Below are positions 1 through 8,700 of a stretch of DNA of 64,000 nucleotides, in pieces. Below the pieces are notes generated by a model, which saw only the letters and a program-made list of their open reading frames with translations, had not been told where the DNA came from and did no database searches. The DNA comes from Flavobacteriales bacterium UBA979 (GTDB lineage Bacteria; Bacteroidota; Bacteroidia; Flavobacteriales_D; Sanyastnellaceae). A program made the position numbers and the translations under genes. Location: NCBI GenBank assembly GCA_002292325.1, contig DBBR01000105.1, positions 53,296 to 117,295 of the forward strand, read 5' to 3'. How positions within the stretch are numbered: position 1 is the stretch's first letter; each line of letters begins with the position of its first letter.

Positions 1-390
1 GCCAAGTCCTGTGGGGTAAAAAAAGACGTGTTCTGGGGAGACTTCTCTGTCAAAGCACTGACCAAAATCAGTACGAGATCTAAGACAACTTCGGAGGAAA
101 CTGCAAAATTTCCTTCAGTCCGTCGAGATTTGTCCCTCATTTTAAGCAAAGACATTTCGTTTGGCCAAATTCGTGATGCCGCACAAAAAGCAGAAAAAAA
201 ACTCCTCAAACGGGTTGGGCTTTTTGACGTATACGAAGGAGAGAAACTTGACGAAAACCAGGTTTCCTATGCGGTATCACTCATCCTCCAAGACTCGGAG
301 AAGACCTTGGATGAGCGCCGGATAGAACAGAGCGTGAAGCGTATCTTAGACCGCATAGTGCAAGAAACCGGAGCTCAATTGCGCGAATAA
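1..390 (+). CDS. pheT: Phenylalanine--tRNA ligase beta subunit, C-terminal part
   Basis: Partial gene: the frame is open from base 1 and the start lies outside the window. The visible 129 residues are the C-terminal anticodon-binding (FDX-ACB) domain of the PheRS beta chain, recognised by the run VRRDLSLIL, then KRVGLFDVYEG, then SYAVSLILQD and a closing helix with TLDERRIEQSVKRI. This domain contacts the tRNA-Phe anticodon stem while the alpha subunit catalyses aminoacylation in the cytoplasm. The catalytic-like core, B3/B4 editing and B5 domains would lie upstream. The next gene begins 15 bases downstream on the same strand. Confidence 0.93.
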   Translation, partial: AKSCGVKKDVFWGDFSVKALTKISTRSKTTSEETAKFPSVRRDLSLILSKDISFGQIRDAAQKAEKKLLKRVGLFDVYEGEKLDENQVSYAVSLILQDSEKTLDERRIEQSVKRILDRIVQETGAQLRE

Positions 391-405
391 TTTCAGCCCT
401 CAATC

Positions 406-1755
406 GTGACTTCAGATTCCCGCACCAAACCATTCCATGAGCCCCCTGTCCAACGGCGACACGTAGGATATGGTCTTGCATTGCCACTTGTTCGTTCAGG
501 CGTTACCCGCTTCCACCGCATTGAGCGAATTGAAGGTCTGGAACATTTAGGCGATGCTCAAGTCCCAACAATCTTTGTTGCGAACCACCAAAACGGCCTG
601 ATGGATCCTCTGGTCCTCTCCTCTCTCTACGGACCAAATCAAATTCATTGGCTGACCCGCGCTGATATTTTTTACAAAAGGGTGGCACGGACCATGCTCT
701 TTTCTTTCAATCAAATGCCTGTTTTTCGGCAGCGAGATAAGCTCTCCGATGCACGCCAACGGAACGAACGCGTATTTGAAATCTGTGCCGAACGTCTGAA
801 CATCGGTGCGACCATGGGCTTGTTTCCCGAGGGAAATCACCGGGCTGTAAAATCACTGCGCATGCTGAGACGCGGAGTTGTTGACATGGTCAACCAGTCC
901 ATCTCACTGAGCCCCGACATGAAGCGCCTGCGCATTCAACCGGTTGGTATCGACTACGAAGAAATGCAAGGCTTTAGAAGGCGCTTGACATACCGCATCG
1001 GGCCAGCCATTGGATTCCTCGACCTCATAAATCCAGAAACTGGGCAGATCACACCCGGTGAACTTTTGGTACGGATTCACTCTGCCATGAATGATTTAAT
1101 GGTCAACATTCAACCGGAATCTCATTACGATGACTTGCTTCCTTACGTTCAATCTCTGCGAACAACGGAAGCACAAGATTGGTCAAAAACACGCGATCTC
1201 ATTCGCACGCTAGGAAGAATTTCTGAGGAGACGCTGGATGGCATCCGGGAAGCTCACTTGGATGCTAAAAAAACCGGCATCTTCGATGCATCTCGGCCCG
1301 AAGATTTGGGGCAAGATCCAACCCACGTCCGGAGCACACCATGGTGGTTCTGGCCTTTGGCGCCCATTGCCATCATCGGTGGGATAGCATCTTGGCCATT
1401 TTCGAAGTTCGTTGAGAATCAGGCGAAAAAGCGGGTGAAGGACCCATGCTTCACCAGCACTTTCAAAGTGTCCATCGGAATGTTTTTAGTGCCGCTTTAT
1501 TGGTTTGCACTGGCCTGGCCACTCGGATGGATCCTCACAGGAGCTTGGGGAGGCATGGGGGTATTGGCCGCATACCTTTTCAACTTGATAGGAAGCCGTA
1601 TTTCCGGATGGTGGTACGGGCATTATTTAGATTGGAAAGGCAGCCGAAAAGCACGCTCCGTTTATGCTCAACCTCACCAAGCGTCCGCTTGGAAAAACTA
1701 CCTGAATTCCATCGACCAAGCCCTACAAACGAACCAACATTCTGCCCGTTCATGA
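406..1755 (+). CDS. PlsC-like lysophospholipid acyltransferase
   Basis: Membrane-bound glycerophospholipid acyltransferase-like protein of 449 residues, probably acting in phospholipid or membrane lipid synthesis. The acyltransferase core has the block I motif at residues 60-67 (NHQNGLMD) and block III FPEG at 140-143. The His-to-Asp spacing is five residues instead of the usual four. The C-terminal third carries hydrophobic segments around residues 305-325 and 350-395, giving a membrane anchor longer than in E. coli PlsC (about 245 residues). The start is GTG; no ATG lies further upstream in frame without entering pheT. The stop overlaps the start of the next gene as ATGA, so translation is probably coupled. 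The exact acyl acceptor cannot be told. Confidence 0.8.
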   Translation: MTSDSRTKPFHEPPVQRRHVGYGLALPLVRSGVTRFHRIERIEGLEHLGDAQVPTIFVANHQNGLMDPLVLSSLYGPNQIHWLTRADIFYKRVARTMLFSFNQMPVFRQRDKLSDARQRNERVFEICAERLNIGATMGLFPEGNHRAVKSLRMLRRGVVDMVNQSISLSPDMKRLRIQPVGIDYEEMQGFRRRLTYRIGPAIGFLDLINPETGQITPGELLVRIHSAMNDLMVNIQPESHYDDLLPYVQSLRTTEAQDWSKTRDLIRTLGRISEETLDGIREAHLDAKKTGIFDASRPEDLGQDPTHVRSTPWWFWPLAPIAIIGGIASWPFSKFVENQAKKRVKDPCFTSTFKVSIGMFLVPLYWFALAWPLGWILTGAWGGMGVLAAYLFNLIGSRISGWWYGHYLDWKGSRKARSVYAQPHQASAWKNYLNSIDQALQTNQHSARS

Positions 1756-2834
1756 GCCATTCGACATCCACTGAATACCGCATCCAAGGCATGCAACACA
1801 TTGGCGTTGCCACGTCAGATATGGACCATTCGTTGCGCTTTTTCCGCCAATTGTTTGGAATGGATATTCCTTTTTTTGATTCCATTCAAGAAGCCCCGTT
1901 AATGGACAGCCACACCCGAGGCAAAACCATCAGCAAACGTGCAAGTATGGTGATGAATCTGCAGGGAGGCTGCGCTTTCGAGGTTTTACGCGCAGACTCA
2001 TTCGAGCCTGTTGCAGCTTCTTGGGACATTGCTCCAGGGGATCTGGGCATCACCGCGGTTCAGATGAAGACCCGCAATATTCACAAAATGCATGCGCACG
2101 CTCGCAACGTTGCGGGGACTTCCTGCGATGATACCATTTGCGAAACCCCATGGGGTGCGCCGACCTTTTATCTTTCAGATCCGGACGGCAACCGCTTTCA
2201 AATCTTAGAAGCCGATGACTGGTTTGGCGACAATGGCCACCCCTCTGGAGGGGTCTTGGGGTGCACCATTGGCGTTTCGGACATGAAAACCGCGTTGGCT
2301 TTATATGCCGATGTTTTGGGCTTTGATCAAGTACTTTCGGACACCACTGGCGTGCAAAATGATTGGACACATTTACCTCATGGAGGGGAATCCTTTCGCA
2401 GGGTGCGGTTAACACAGTCCGCGCCTGGTGCAGGGGGATTCGGTCAACTTACCGGACAGACCTACATCGAATTAGTTCAAGCACAGGACCGGAAGGGAAC
2501 ATTCATCTTTAAGGAGCGAATTTGGTGTGACATTGGGTTTGCTCACCTCGGCTTCGATGTCAGAGGCATGGCTCCTTTGGGTGCCGCTTTGGCCAGCAAA
2601 GGGTTTGGTTTTCGATGCGATACGGCCGATGCCATCGGCATGGGAGAAACCAAGGTGCATTGCACTTACATCGATGATCCGGATGAATGCTGGTTGGAAC
2701 TGATTGAAGTGCATAAGATCCCGATCATTGAGAAATGGGGACTGTTTTTGGATGTTCAAAAGCGAGGAGCCGATGAGCCCCTTCCCCGCTGGATGCTCAA
2801 AGCACTCCGCTTTAGCCGCATCAAGGATAAATAG
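1752..2834 (+). CDS. Two-domain VOC (glyoxalase/dioxygenase superfamily) protein
   Basis: 360-residue protein with two vicinal-oxygen-chelate modules. Module 1 (about residues 14-150) starts with MQHIGVATSDM, has the potential metal ligand His16 and ends with YLSDPDGNRFQILE, whose last Glu is the usual ligand. Module 2 (about 157-330) starts with GCTIGVSDMKTAL, has a central His in FAHLGFDV and ends with DDPDECWLELIE. The family covers glyoxalases, ring-cleaving dioxygenases and epimerases; no substrate can be assigned. The start ATG overlaps the stop of the acyltransferase (ATGA). The same frame is open far upstream, but that part is antisense-like shadow inside the acyltransferase. Confidence 0.75.
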   Translation: MSHSTSTEYRIQGMQHIGVATSDMDHSLRFFRQLFGMDIPFFDSIQEAPLMDSHTRGKTISKRASMVMNLQGGCAFEVLRADSFEPVAASWDIAPGDLGITAVQMKTRNIHKMHAHARNVAGTSCDDTICETPWGAPTFYLSDPDGNRFQILEADDWFGDNGHPSGGVLGCTIGVSDMKTALALYADVLGFDQVLSDTTGVQNDWTHLPHGGESFRRVRLTQSAPGAGGFGQLTGQTYIELVQAQDRKGTFIFKERIWCDIGFAHLGFDVRGMAPLGAALASKGFGFRCDTADAIGMGETKVHCTYIDDPDECWLELIEVHKIPIIEKWGLFLDVQKRGADEPLPRWMLKALRFSRIKDK

Positions 2835-2862
2835 TGGATCGCCATTTCTTCATATTCCCGTA

Positions 2863-2922
2863 ATGGAACTCCCCAAAAAAAAGACGGAAATTGGACTCAA
2901 CACGGAAGGAAGAAAGGAATGA
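2863..2922 (+). CDS. Possible 19-residue leader peptide before the response regulator
   Basis: A short frame opens with ATG 56 bases before the response regulator and encodes a charged 19-residue peptide, MELPKKKTEIGLNTEGRKE. Its stop codon overlaps the regulator ATG as ATGA, the arrangement used for translational coupling throughout this window. The last codons contain the purine-rich GGAAGAAAGGA stretch that can serve as ribosome site for the regulator. No ribosome site is seen for the leader itself, so it may simply be a chance open frame. Confidence 0.25.
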   Translation: MELPKKKTEIGLNTEGRKE

Positions 2923-3590
2923 AAAAGAAAATTCTCTTGGTGGATGACGAGCCCGATATTCTGGAGCTCATTGGATACAATCTGAAAAAGGAAGGGCACG
3001 AAGTTTTCACCGCACAGAATGGAAGCGAGGGAATTAAAATCGCCCGAAGAGAAAAACCAGACCTCATCATTTTGGACGTCATGATGCCCGAAATGGATGG
3101 CATGCAGGTCTGCAACATCATCCGCCAAGATCCCGAACTCCGCGATATAACCGTTGCCTTTCTAACGGCAAGAAATGAAGATTACAGCCAAATTGCTGGG
3201 TTTGACGCTGGCGGCGACGACTACATCAGCAAACCCGTTAAGCCTCGGATTCTAATGCTTCGTGTGCAAGCCTTGTTGCGTCGCTCATCAGCGAATTCTA
3301 GCGAATTGCGGGGCGACCGCTTCGGAGTAACCATTGATCACAAGCGCTTCATAGTGCTTCACAATGGCCAGGAGTGGACCTTACCAAAAAAAGAGTTCGG
3401 ACTCCTCGATTTACTCTGGTCCGAACCTGGAAAGGTTTTCACCCGCGAAGAAATTCTCAAGCATGTATGGGGCAACGATGTTATCGTTGGTGACCGCACG
3501 ATTGACGTGCACATTCGAAAGCTGCGAAGTAAGTTCAGCGATGAACTGTTCGTCACAGTGAAAGGGGTGGGCTATAAATTTGGCGCGTGA
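2919..3590 (+). CDS. OmpR/PhoB-family response regulator
   Basis: Two-component transcription regulator of 223 residues. The receiver domain (1-120) has the acidic pair Asp9-Asp10, the phospho-acceptor Asp53 in ILDVMMPEMDGM, and the conserved Thr and Lys (AFLTARNE and YISKPVKP). A winged-helix DNA-binding domain fills residues 128-223 (WTLPKKEFGLLDLL, then VIVGDRTIDVHIRKLR, ending KGVGYKFGA). A purine-rich GGAAGAAAGGA lies just before the ATG. The gene overlaps its partner kinase by GTGA. The architecture and pairing resemble PhoB/PhoR of the phylum, which suggests phosphate or envelope sensing, but the signal is not visible in the sequence. Confidence 0.93.
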   Translation: MKKKILLVDDEPDILELIGYNLKKEGHEVFTAQNGSEGIKIARREKPDLIILDVMMPEMDGMQVCNIIRQDPELRDITVAFLTARNEDYSQIAGFDAGGDDYISKPVKPRILMLRVQALLRRSSANSSELRGDRFGVTIDHKRFIVLHNGQEWTLPKKEFGLLDLLWSEPGKVFTREEILKHVWGNDVIVGDRTIDVHIRKLRSKFSDELFVTVKGVGYKFGA

Positions 3591-4666
3591 GCCCTGATTC
3601 CACTCCCCACGAATTAGCGAAAAAAACCGCTCCGATCTTCTCCGTCCTGAGTGGGTTGGCGACGCTTGCTTTGCTGCAAGCTTTGGATGCCTTGCATCTC
3701 TGGGTCTTGGCTATTTTGACCGGAATGCTGACGGAAGCCGTTAGTTATTTTATCATTCAATGGTCCGTTCAAAAATCATTAGACCGGCAAGTTCAAGATT
3801 TTTCGGAAGTCCTAGCAAAAACAGACAACGGCAAAAAAAACCCGTCTAAGCAGCAGTCCTTGGATGACATCCTTGCATGGGCCAATGACCAAATTGCCGC
3901 CAATAAAGCGTTGAAAGAGACCGATTCTTTCCGAAAAGAATTTATTGGCAACCTCGCGCATGAACTGAAAACGCCCCTTTTTAACATCCAAGGGTTTGTG
4001 CTCACCTTAGTGGATTCGGACTTGGAGGATAAAGACCTTGTGCGGCGCTTTTTGAGTAAAGCAAATAAAAACGTCACCCGGATGACCGAATTGATTGAAG
4101 ACTTGGATTCCATCAGCCGACTTGAATCGGATAATGTCGCCATGTCTTTGGATGCTTGCAATATCATCGAAACCTGCAAAGAAGCATTGGAGGGAGTGGA
4201 AACGAGGGCAGCGAACATGGGCATTGAATTGAACCTCGAGCTGCCCAAAGAAAAAGCTGCTTTCCTCAACGTCCTTTGCGGTCCCAGTCAAATCTTGCAA
4301 GTGCTCACGAATTTATTGGTGAATTCGATTCACTACGGGAGAAAGAATGGGAGGACAACCCTGCGAGTAAAAGATCATGGAGAATATGTCACCCTGACAG
4401 TCGAGGACAACGGCATTGGCATCTCAGAGCATGATTTGGCCCGCATCTATGAGCGCTTCTATCGGGTTGACAAAAGCCGTTCTAGGCATGCGGGTGGTTC
4501 GGGATTGGGCCTCGCCATTGTCAAGCACATCGTAGAAGCACATGGTCAAGAAATTCGTGTTCAGTCCAAGCTGGACCAAGGCACCTCATTCTCGTTCGAT
4601 TTGGTCAATTTGGATACCGCTGCGGAAAAGCGCAACATTCGGATTGTTCCAACTTCCACCGGTTAG
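3587..4666 (+). CDS. Sensor histidine kinase, PhoR-like
   Basis: 359-residue kinase partner of the preceding regulator. Two N-terminal transmembrane segments (about 15-36 and 40-58) have almost no loop between them, so there is no real periplasmic sensor domain. A linker leads to the dimerisation/phospho-acceptor helix with His125 in GNLAHELKTPLF. The HATPase part shows the N box (NLLVNSIHYG), G1 (VEDNGIGI), F box (YERFYRVDKSRS) and G2 (GGSGLGLAIV). Start GTG overlaps the regulator stop. The lack of a sensory loop is typical of PhoR-type kinases that listen to a membrane partner; this is inference. Confidence 0.92.
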   Translation: MSPDSTPHELAKKTAPIFSVLSGLATLALLQALDALHLWVLAILTGMLTEAVSYFIIQWSVQKSLDRQVQDFSEVLAKTDNGKKNPSKQQSLDDILAWANDQIAANKALKETDSFRKEFIGNLAHELKTPLFNIQGFVLTLVDSDLEDKDLVRRFLSKANKNVTRMTELIEDLDSISRLESDNVAMSLDACNIIETCKEALEGVETRAANMGIELNLELPKEKAAFLNVLCGPSQILQVLTNLLVNSIHYGRKNGRTTLRVKDHGEYVTLTVEDNGIGISEHDLARIYERFYRVDKSRSRHAGGSGLGLAIVKHIVEAHGQEIRVQSKLDQGTSFSFDLVNLDTAAEKRNIRIVPTSTG

Positions 4667-4759
4667 AGAACCAAAACAACTGAATCCACCCATCCATGAA
4701 CAGCGCCCAAAACCTGATTTTCCTTCCTGCATCAGCGTTTCTTTATCTTGCTAAAAAAA

Positions 4760-5092
4760 ATGTCTAAAAATTACTACCTCGGCTGCATTGAAAGCGAAAA
4801 ACGAGACATTGCCAGACACCGCAGGGACATTGATAAATTACGCGATGACAACCGCGACCTGATGGCCGACAAAAAACGCGCCAGGGAACGTTGCAAACGC
4901 TCCTTATCAACCACCAAAGACCGCGGCCGGAAAGACAGCTACCGCAGCACCCGAGACCGCGAAATCGATCGCATTGATTCGAGACGCTTGAGAAACAAAG
5001 AAAAAGTCGCTGACTTACGCGAAAAAATCAAGGGTTGCAGAGAGGACATCCAGGAGTACCGAGAGAAAATTCGCAGCCTGCGAAAGCGCTAA
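4760..5092 (+). CDS. Small highly charged coiled-coil protein, unknown
   Basis: 110-residue protein I do not recognise. Almost the whole chain is Arg, Lys, Asp and Glu with Leu or Ile at heptad-like spacing, giving a predicted single long coiled coil interrupted around residues 50-65 by a Ser/Thr/Arg-rich stretch. Three cysteines are present, near residues 9, 45 and 93. There is no signal peptide or membrane segment, so it is probably cytoplasmic. A TTG start 12 bases upstream (4748) is possible, but ATG with MSKNYYLG is preferred. It follows the kinase by 93 bases and converges with the hydrolase. Structural, nucleic-acid-binding or filament roles are all possible and unsupported. Confidence 0.65.
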   Translation: MSKNYYLGCIESEKRDIARHRRDIDKLRDDNRDLMADKKRARERCKRSLSTTKDRGRKDSYRSTRDREIDRIDSRRLRNKEKVADLREKIKGCREDIQEYREKIRSLRKR

Positions 5093-5098
5093 CGACAT

Positions 5099-5761
5099 TT
5101 AGCGCTGCATCATTCCTGTGCCAGCTCCATTGACAAAAGGGTTGCTCAATTTTTCTTCTCCCACGGTTGTAGAAGGACCGTGCCCTGGCCATATCGTATA
5201 ATCGTCAGGCAGACTAAATAATTGGTTTTCAATGCTCGACACCAGTTCCTCAGGGTTACAACCGGGTAAATCCGTACGGCCAACACTCCCTCGAAACAAC
5301 ACATCTCCACCCACGACCCAGCGTTTAGCGTGGCAAATGAAGACCACGTGACCGGGGGCATGTCCCGGAGTGAATCGCCATTCGAGCGATTCCTCGCCGC
5401 ATTGAATAATGGACTGTTCATCCAGGGGATGACCGAGTGTTGGCAAGGCATCCATAGGCACTCCGTACACTGAAGCAGCGCGCGGTGCCTGGTCATACGT
5501 GGGACGGTCCAAAGAGTGCAAGGACGGGGACAATCCCCAGCGATCATGGATCCAAGCCGCACCCAGAACATGATCCAAATGAGCATGCGTCAAAAGCCAC
5601 TGGACCGGTTTCAACCGCTTTAACTCGCAAAAATTTGTAAAGTCTTGCTGTTCCGCCAACTGGCTCATGCCCGGGTCAATGACCGTTGCTTCTCCGTTTC
5701 CGTGATCCAAAAGGTACGTTTGTTCAGAAAACGCATTGTATGTAAAGGTGTGGAGTTCCAT
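5099..5761 (-). CDS. MBL-fold metallo-hydrolase (glyoxalase II-like)
   Basis: 220-residue cytoplasmic metallo-beta-lactamase-fold hydrolase. The metal motif HAHLDH spans residues 59-64. Further ligands lie in GHAPGHVV, the Asp of GGDVLFRGSVGRTDLPG, and WPGHGPST near the end. This pattern matches the glyoxalase II / persulfide-dioxygenase-like branch, which hydrolyses thioesters or related compounds; the substrate cannot be told. The chosen ATG (MELHTFTYNAFSEQTYLL) begins exactly at the family N terminus; the frame is open 81 codons further but would overlap the divergent barrel gene. A -7 box for this gene lies inside that neighbour. Confidence 0.88.
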   Translation of the reverse strand: MELHTFTYNAFSEQTYLLDHGNGEATVIDPGMSQLAEQQDFTNFCELKRLKPVQWLLTHAHLDHVLGAAWIHDRWGLSPSLHSLDRPTYDQAPRAASVYGVPMDALPTLGHPLDEQSIIQCGEESLEWRFTPGHAPGHVVFICHAKRWVVGGDVLFRGSVGRTDLPGCNPEELVSSIENQLFSLPDDYTIWPGHGPSTTVGEEKLSNPFVNGAGTGMMQR

Positions 5762-5785
5762 TATCTCTCTGTAACTTCGACTTGT

Positions 5786-8700
5786 ATGAGCAAACAAAGC
5801 TATCTCAAAGGAATCATAACTGGCGCCGCATGTGCAGTTTTCAGTTTGTCGTCTCTGGGACAGTTTTATGACGGCTCCAATGTGCAGTTTGGCAAGAACC
5901 GGGTGCAGCACCGAACCTTTGAGTGGCAATACCTGCCAACCGACCATGCCGAAGTGTACTATTACCAGGGAGGAAAATCCTATGCTGGACAAATAACGGC
6001 CCACCTAAGCGACTGGATTGAAGACGTAGAAAGCCTCTACGACCGAAAATTAGATGGCGCTGTGCAAGTCTTGGTTTTCAATAAGCAAACAGAATTTCGA
6101 CAATCCAACATTGGCAGCAACAACGACCCCACAAATAACATCGGAGGGATAGCCACCCTGGTGGGCTCCAAAATTTTCATCTACCCCGATGGCGAATGGG
6201 CACATACCGAACAACGTGTTAAAGAAAGTCTATCCAACTTGCTCCTGAATCAGATGTTGCATGGCGGTGATTGGCAAGACGCGTTGCGCTCCTCGACCAC
6301 AGGCTTAACCTTGCCTGAATGGTTTACTGCAGGTCTGCATTCATACGTAGCGCAACCCTGGTCGGCCGAGACCGCTCTTCACGTGCAGGATGCTGCCCGC
6401 TGCAGGAACATCCTTGAGGCACATCGGGCCGAAGCCTCTCAAGCAGCTTGGGTAGGTCACGGAGTCTGGAAGTACATCGCCGATATTTTTGGGGAAGCCG
6501 TCATTGCGAATGCCCTTTACATGGTTCGGGTCTCAAACAGTTTGGAGAAAGGGCTGCAATACGCTACCGGTATGAACTTGTCCTTGATGCTGGAAGAGGC
6601 CAGCATGTATCATCTGGAGTTGGCAGGGAGTCCCGCGGACTTACCACCACTTGCCACTCGCAAAGACATCCGACTCTCCCGCACAAACACGGGAGATGTT
6701 TCCATTAAATTGTCCAAAGACGGTGAAGTCAGGTCGTTCACTGCTCATCCTGATGGCCAGCACATTGCATGGGCGCAAGATGAACGCGGACAGCTACAGA
6801 TTTGGTATGGCAATCGAACCACAGGTGAGTATCAAAGGGTAGGCAAGCACGGCCACAAGGTTGACCGCATCCAAGATCAGACTTTACCGGCCATGGCTTG
6901 GCACCCCAATGGCAACATCCTCACCTATGCCATCGAAGAGGGCTCTCGAAACCTGATTTATTCTGTGGATCTCACAACGTTTGAGTCTGTGGAGAAGGAA
7001 GTCTTCCGCATCGATAAAATTCGCTCCATGGCTTATGCACCCGATGGCATGACCATGATTTGGAGTGGTGTAAAAGATGGCCAGTCTGATTTATACCAAT
7101 ATCAGGTGATCGGTAACAACCACACGGCACTTTGGACAGATCCGTACGATGATTTAGACCCCATATTTTCCGATGATGGCCAATGCATCTGGTTTACTTC
7201 CAACCGGCCCAATGCCCAATTGAATCGACCTTTTGTATTGGGAGAACCCCTTCGTTCTTACCATGATGTGTTTCAACTGCTGTGGACCGAGGACATTCCC
7301 CAACTCATCCATTGGATCGATACTCCGGAGCGCGATGAGCGATTTCCGCAGGTCCAACCTGAAGAGCACGTCGCATTCTTGGTGGAGACGAGCAGTGGTC
7401 AGCAGGAACGCTGGATCTCCTGGCGAGACAGCGCCGTAGCCTATATTGATACAGCCATCCATTATCGATTCTATACCGAAGAACGATTAGCTGAACGGTT
7501 GGAATTACCAACCACTGCTGTGCAGTGGATTCCTGAAAATCAAACCAACGGATATGTGCATCAGTTGAATGACCATGTCTTTTGGGTCGAACGTCCAGAG
7601 AATTCTTCAAACTGGGAGACCCCTGAGTCCAATGAGTACTCAACGCTCGAGTCGCCTACGGTGACATTAAACTGGGACTGGACACCGGGACCAACAGAAG
7701 CCGATTTTCGGAATTATAAATTTGGACCTTGGACACCGATTTCCGCAGATGCAGATGCAGATGAGCCGTCAGAACTTCCGGTTTCCGTCCAAGGATCTGA
7801 GAATATGTCGTGGACCCCGTTCAATTTGCCCAAACCACGCAATTACCGCCTCAATTATGCCATGGAGTCGGTCACAGGCCAATTGGACAATTCCTTCGGC
7901 TCGAACTTTTATCAATCATACACGGGCAATATCGCGATACAACCTGGCCTCGGAGGGCTTTCCCGAATTTCAATGGCCGACTTGTTTGAAGACCGCCGTT
8001 TCACGGCAGGGTTCAGAATCACGGGGTCGTTGGAGAACAGCCATTACCTCCTGTCATATTCCGATCTATCGAGCCGTTGGGACCGAACTTGGATCATCGA
8101 GCGACAAGGCTTTATCCAGGGCGCTGATAACGGTCAAACGTATGTCAAAAATCACATCCATTTGCTGCGCCGGCAATGGAAGTATGCGCTGGATGAGGTT
8201 CGAAGTTTAAGAATTCAAGGAACCTGCCGGCTTGACCGCATCACCCCGCTATCGACCGACGCCTTCAACCTGGTCAAAACCACTCAATTTGCGAATCAAC
8301 TGGGTGTGCAAGTAGCTTATGTTTTTGACAACACCCGTGAGCGAATGATGAACATCCCCGAGGGAACTCGCTACCGCGCTTGGATCGAGTATTTCGCCAA
8401 TCCGACCAATCGCGGCGAAACATTCGGGACCATTGGTTTTGATTTCAGAACCTACCATACCCTCTGGCGCGACATCATCTGGGCCAATCGCATTGCAGCA
8501 GATTGGTCCATCGGTGAGCAGCGTCTCCTGCACCTACTTGGGGGGGTTGACAACACACTCTCCTTAGCTTCCAATGCACAGACGCCCGTTGATCCGGACA
8601 TCAATTATGCGTACCAAACGCGTTTAGCCCCACTGCGAGGATTCAATACCAACGCCCGCAATGGATCTCATATGGCCCTGATCAACAGCGAAATTCGAAT

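Noticed and set aside
1752..2834. Reading the VOC protein as 4-hydroxyphenylpyruvate dioxygenase
   Set aside because: Length and two VOC modules fit loosely, but the HPPD C-terminal signature and substrate-pocket segments are not seen, so only the superfamily is called.
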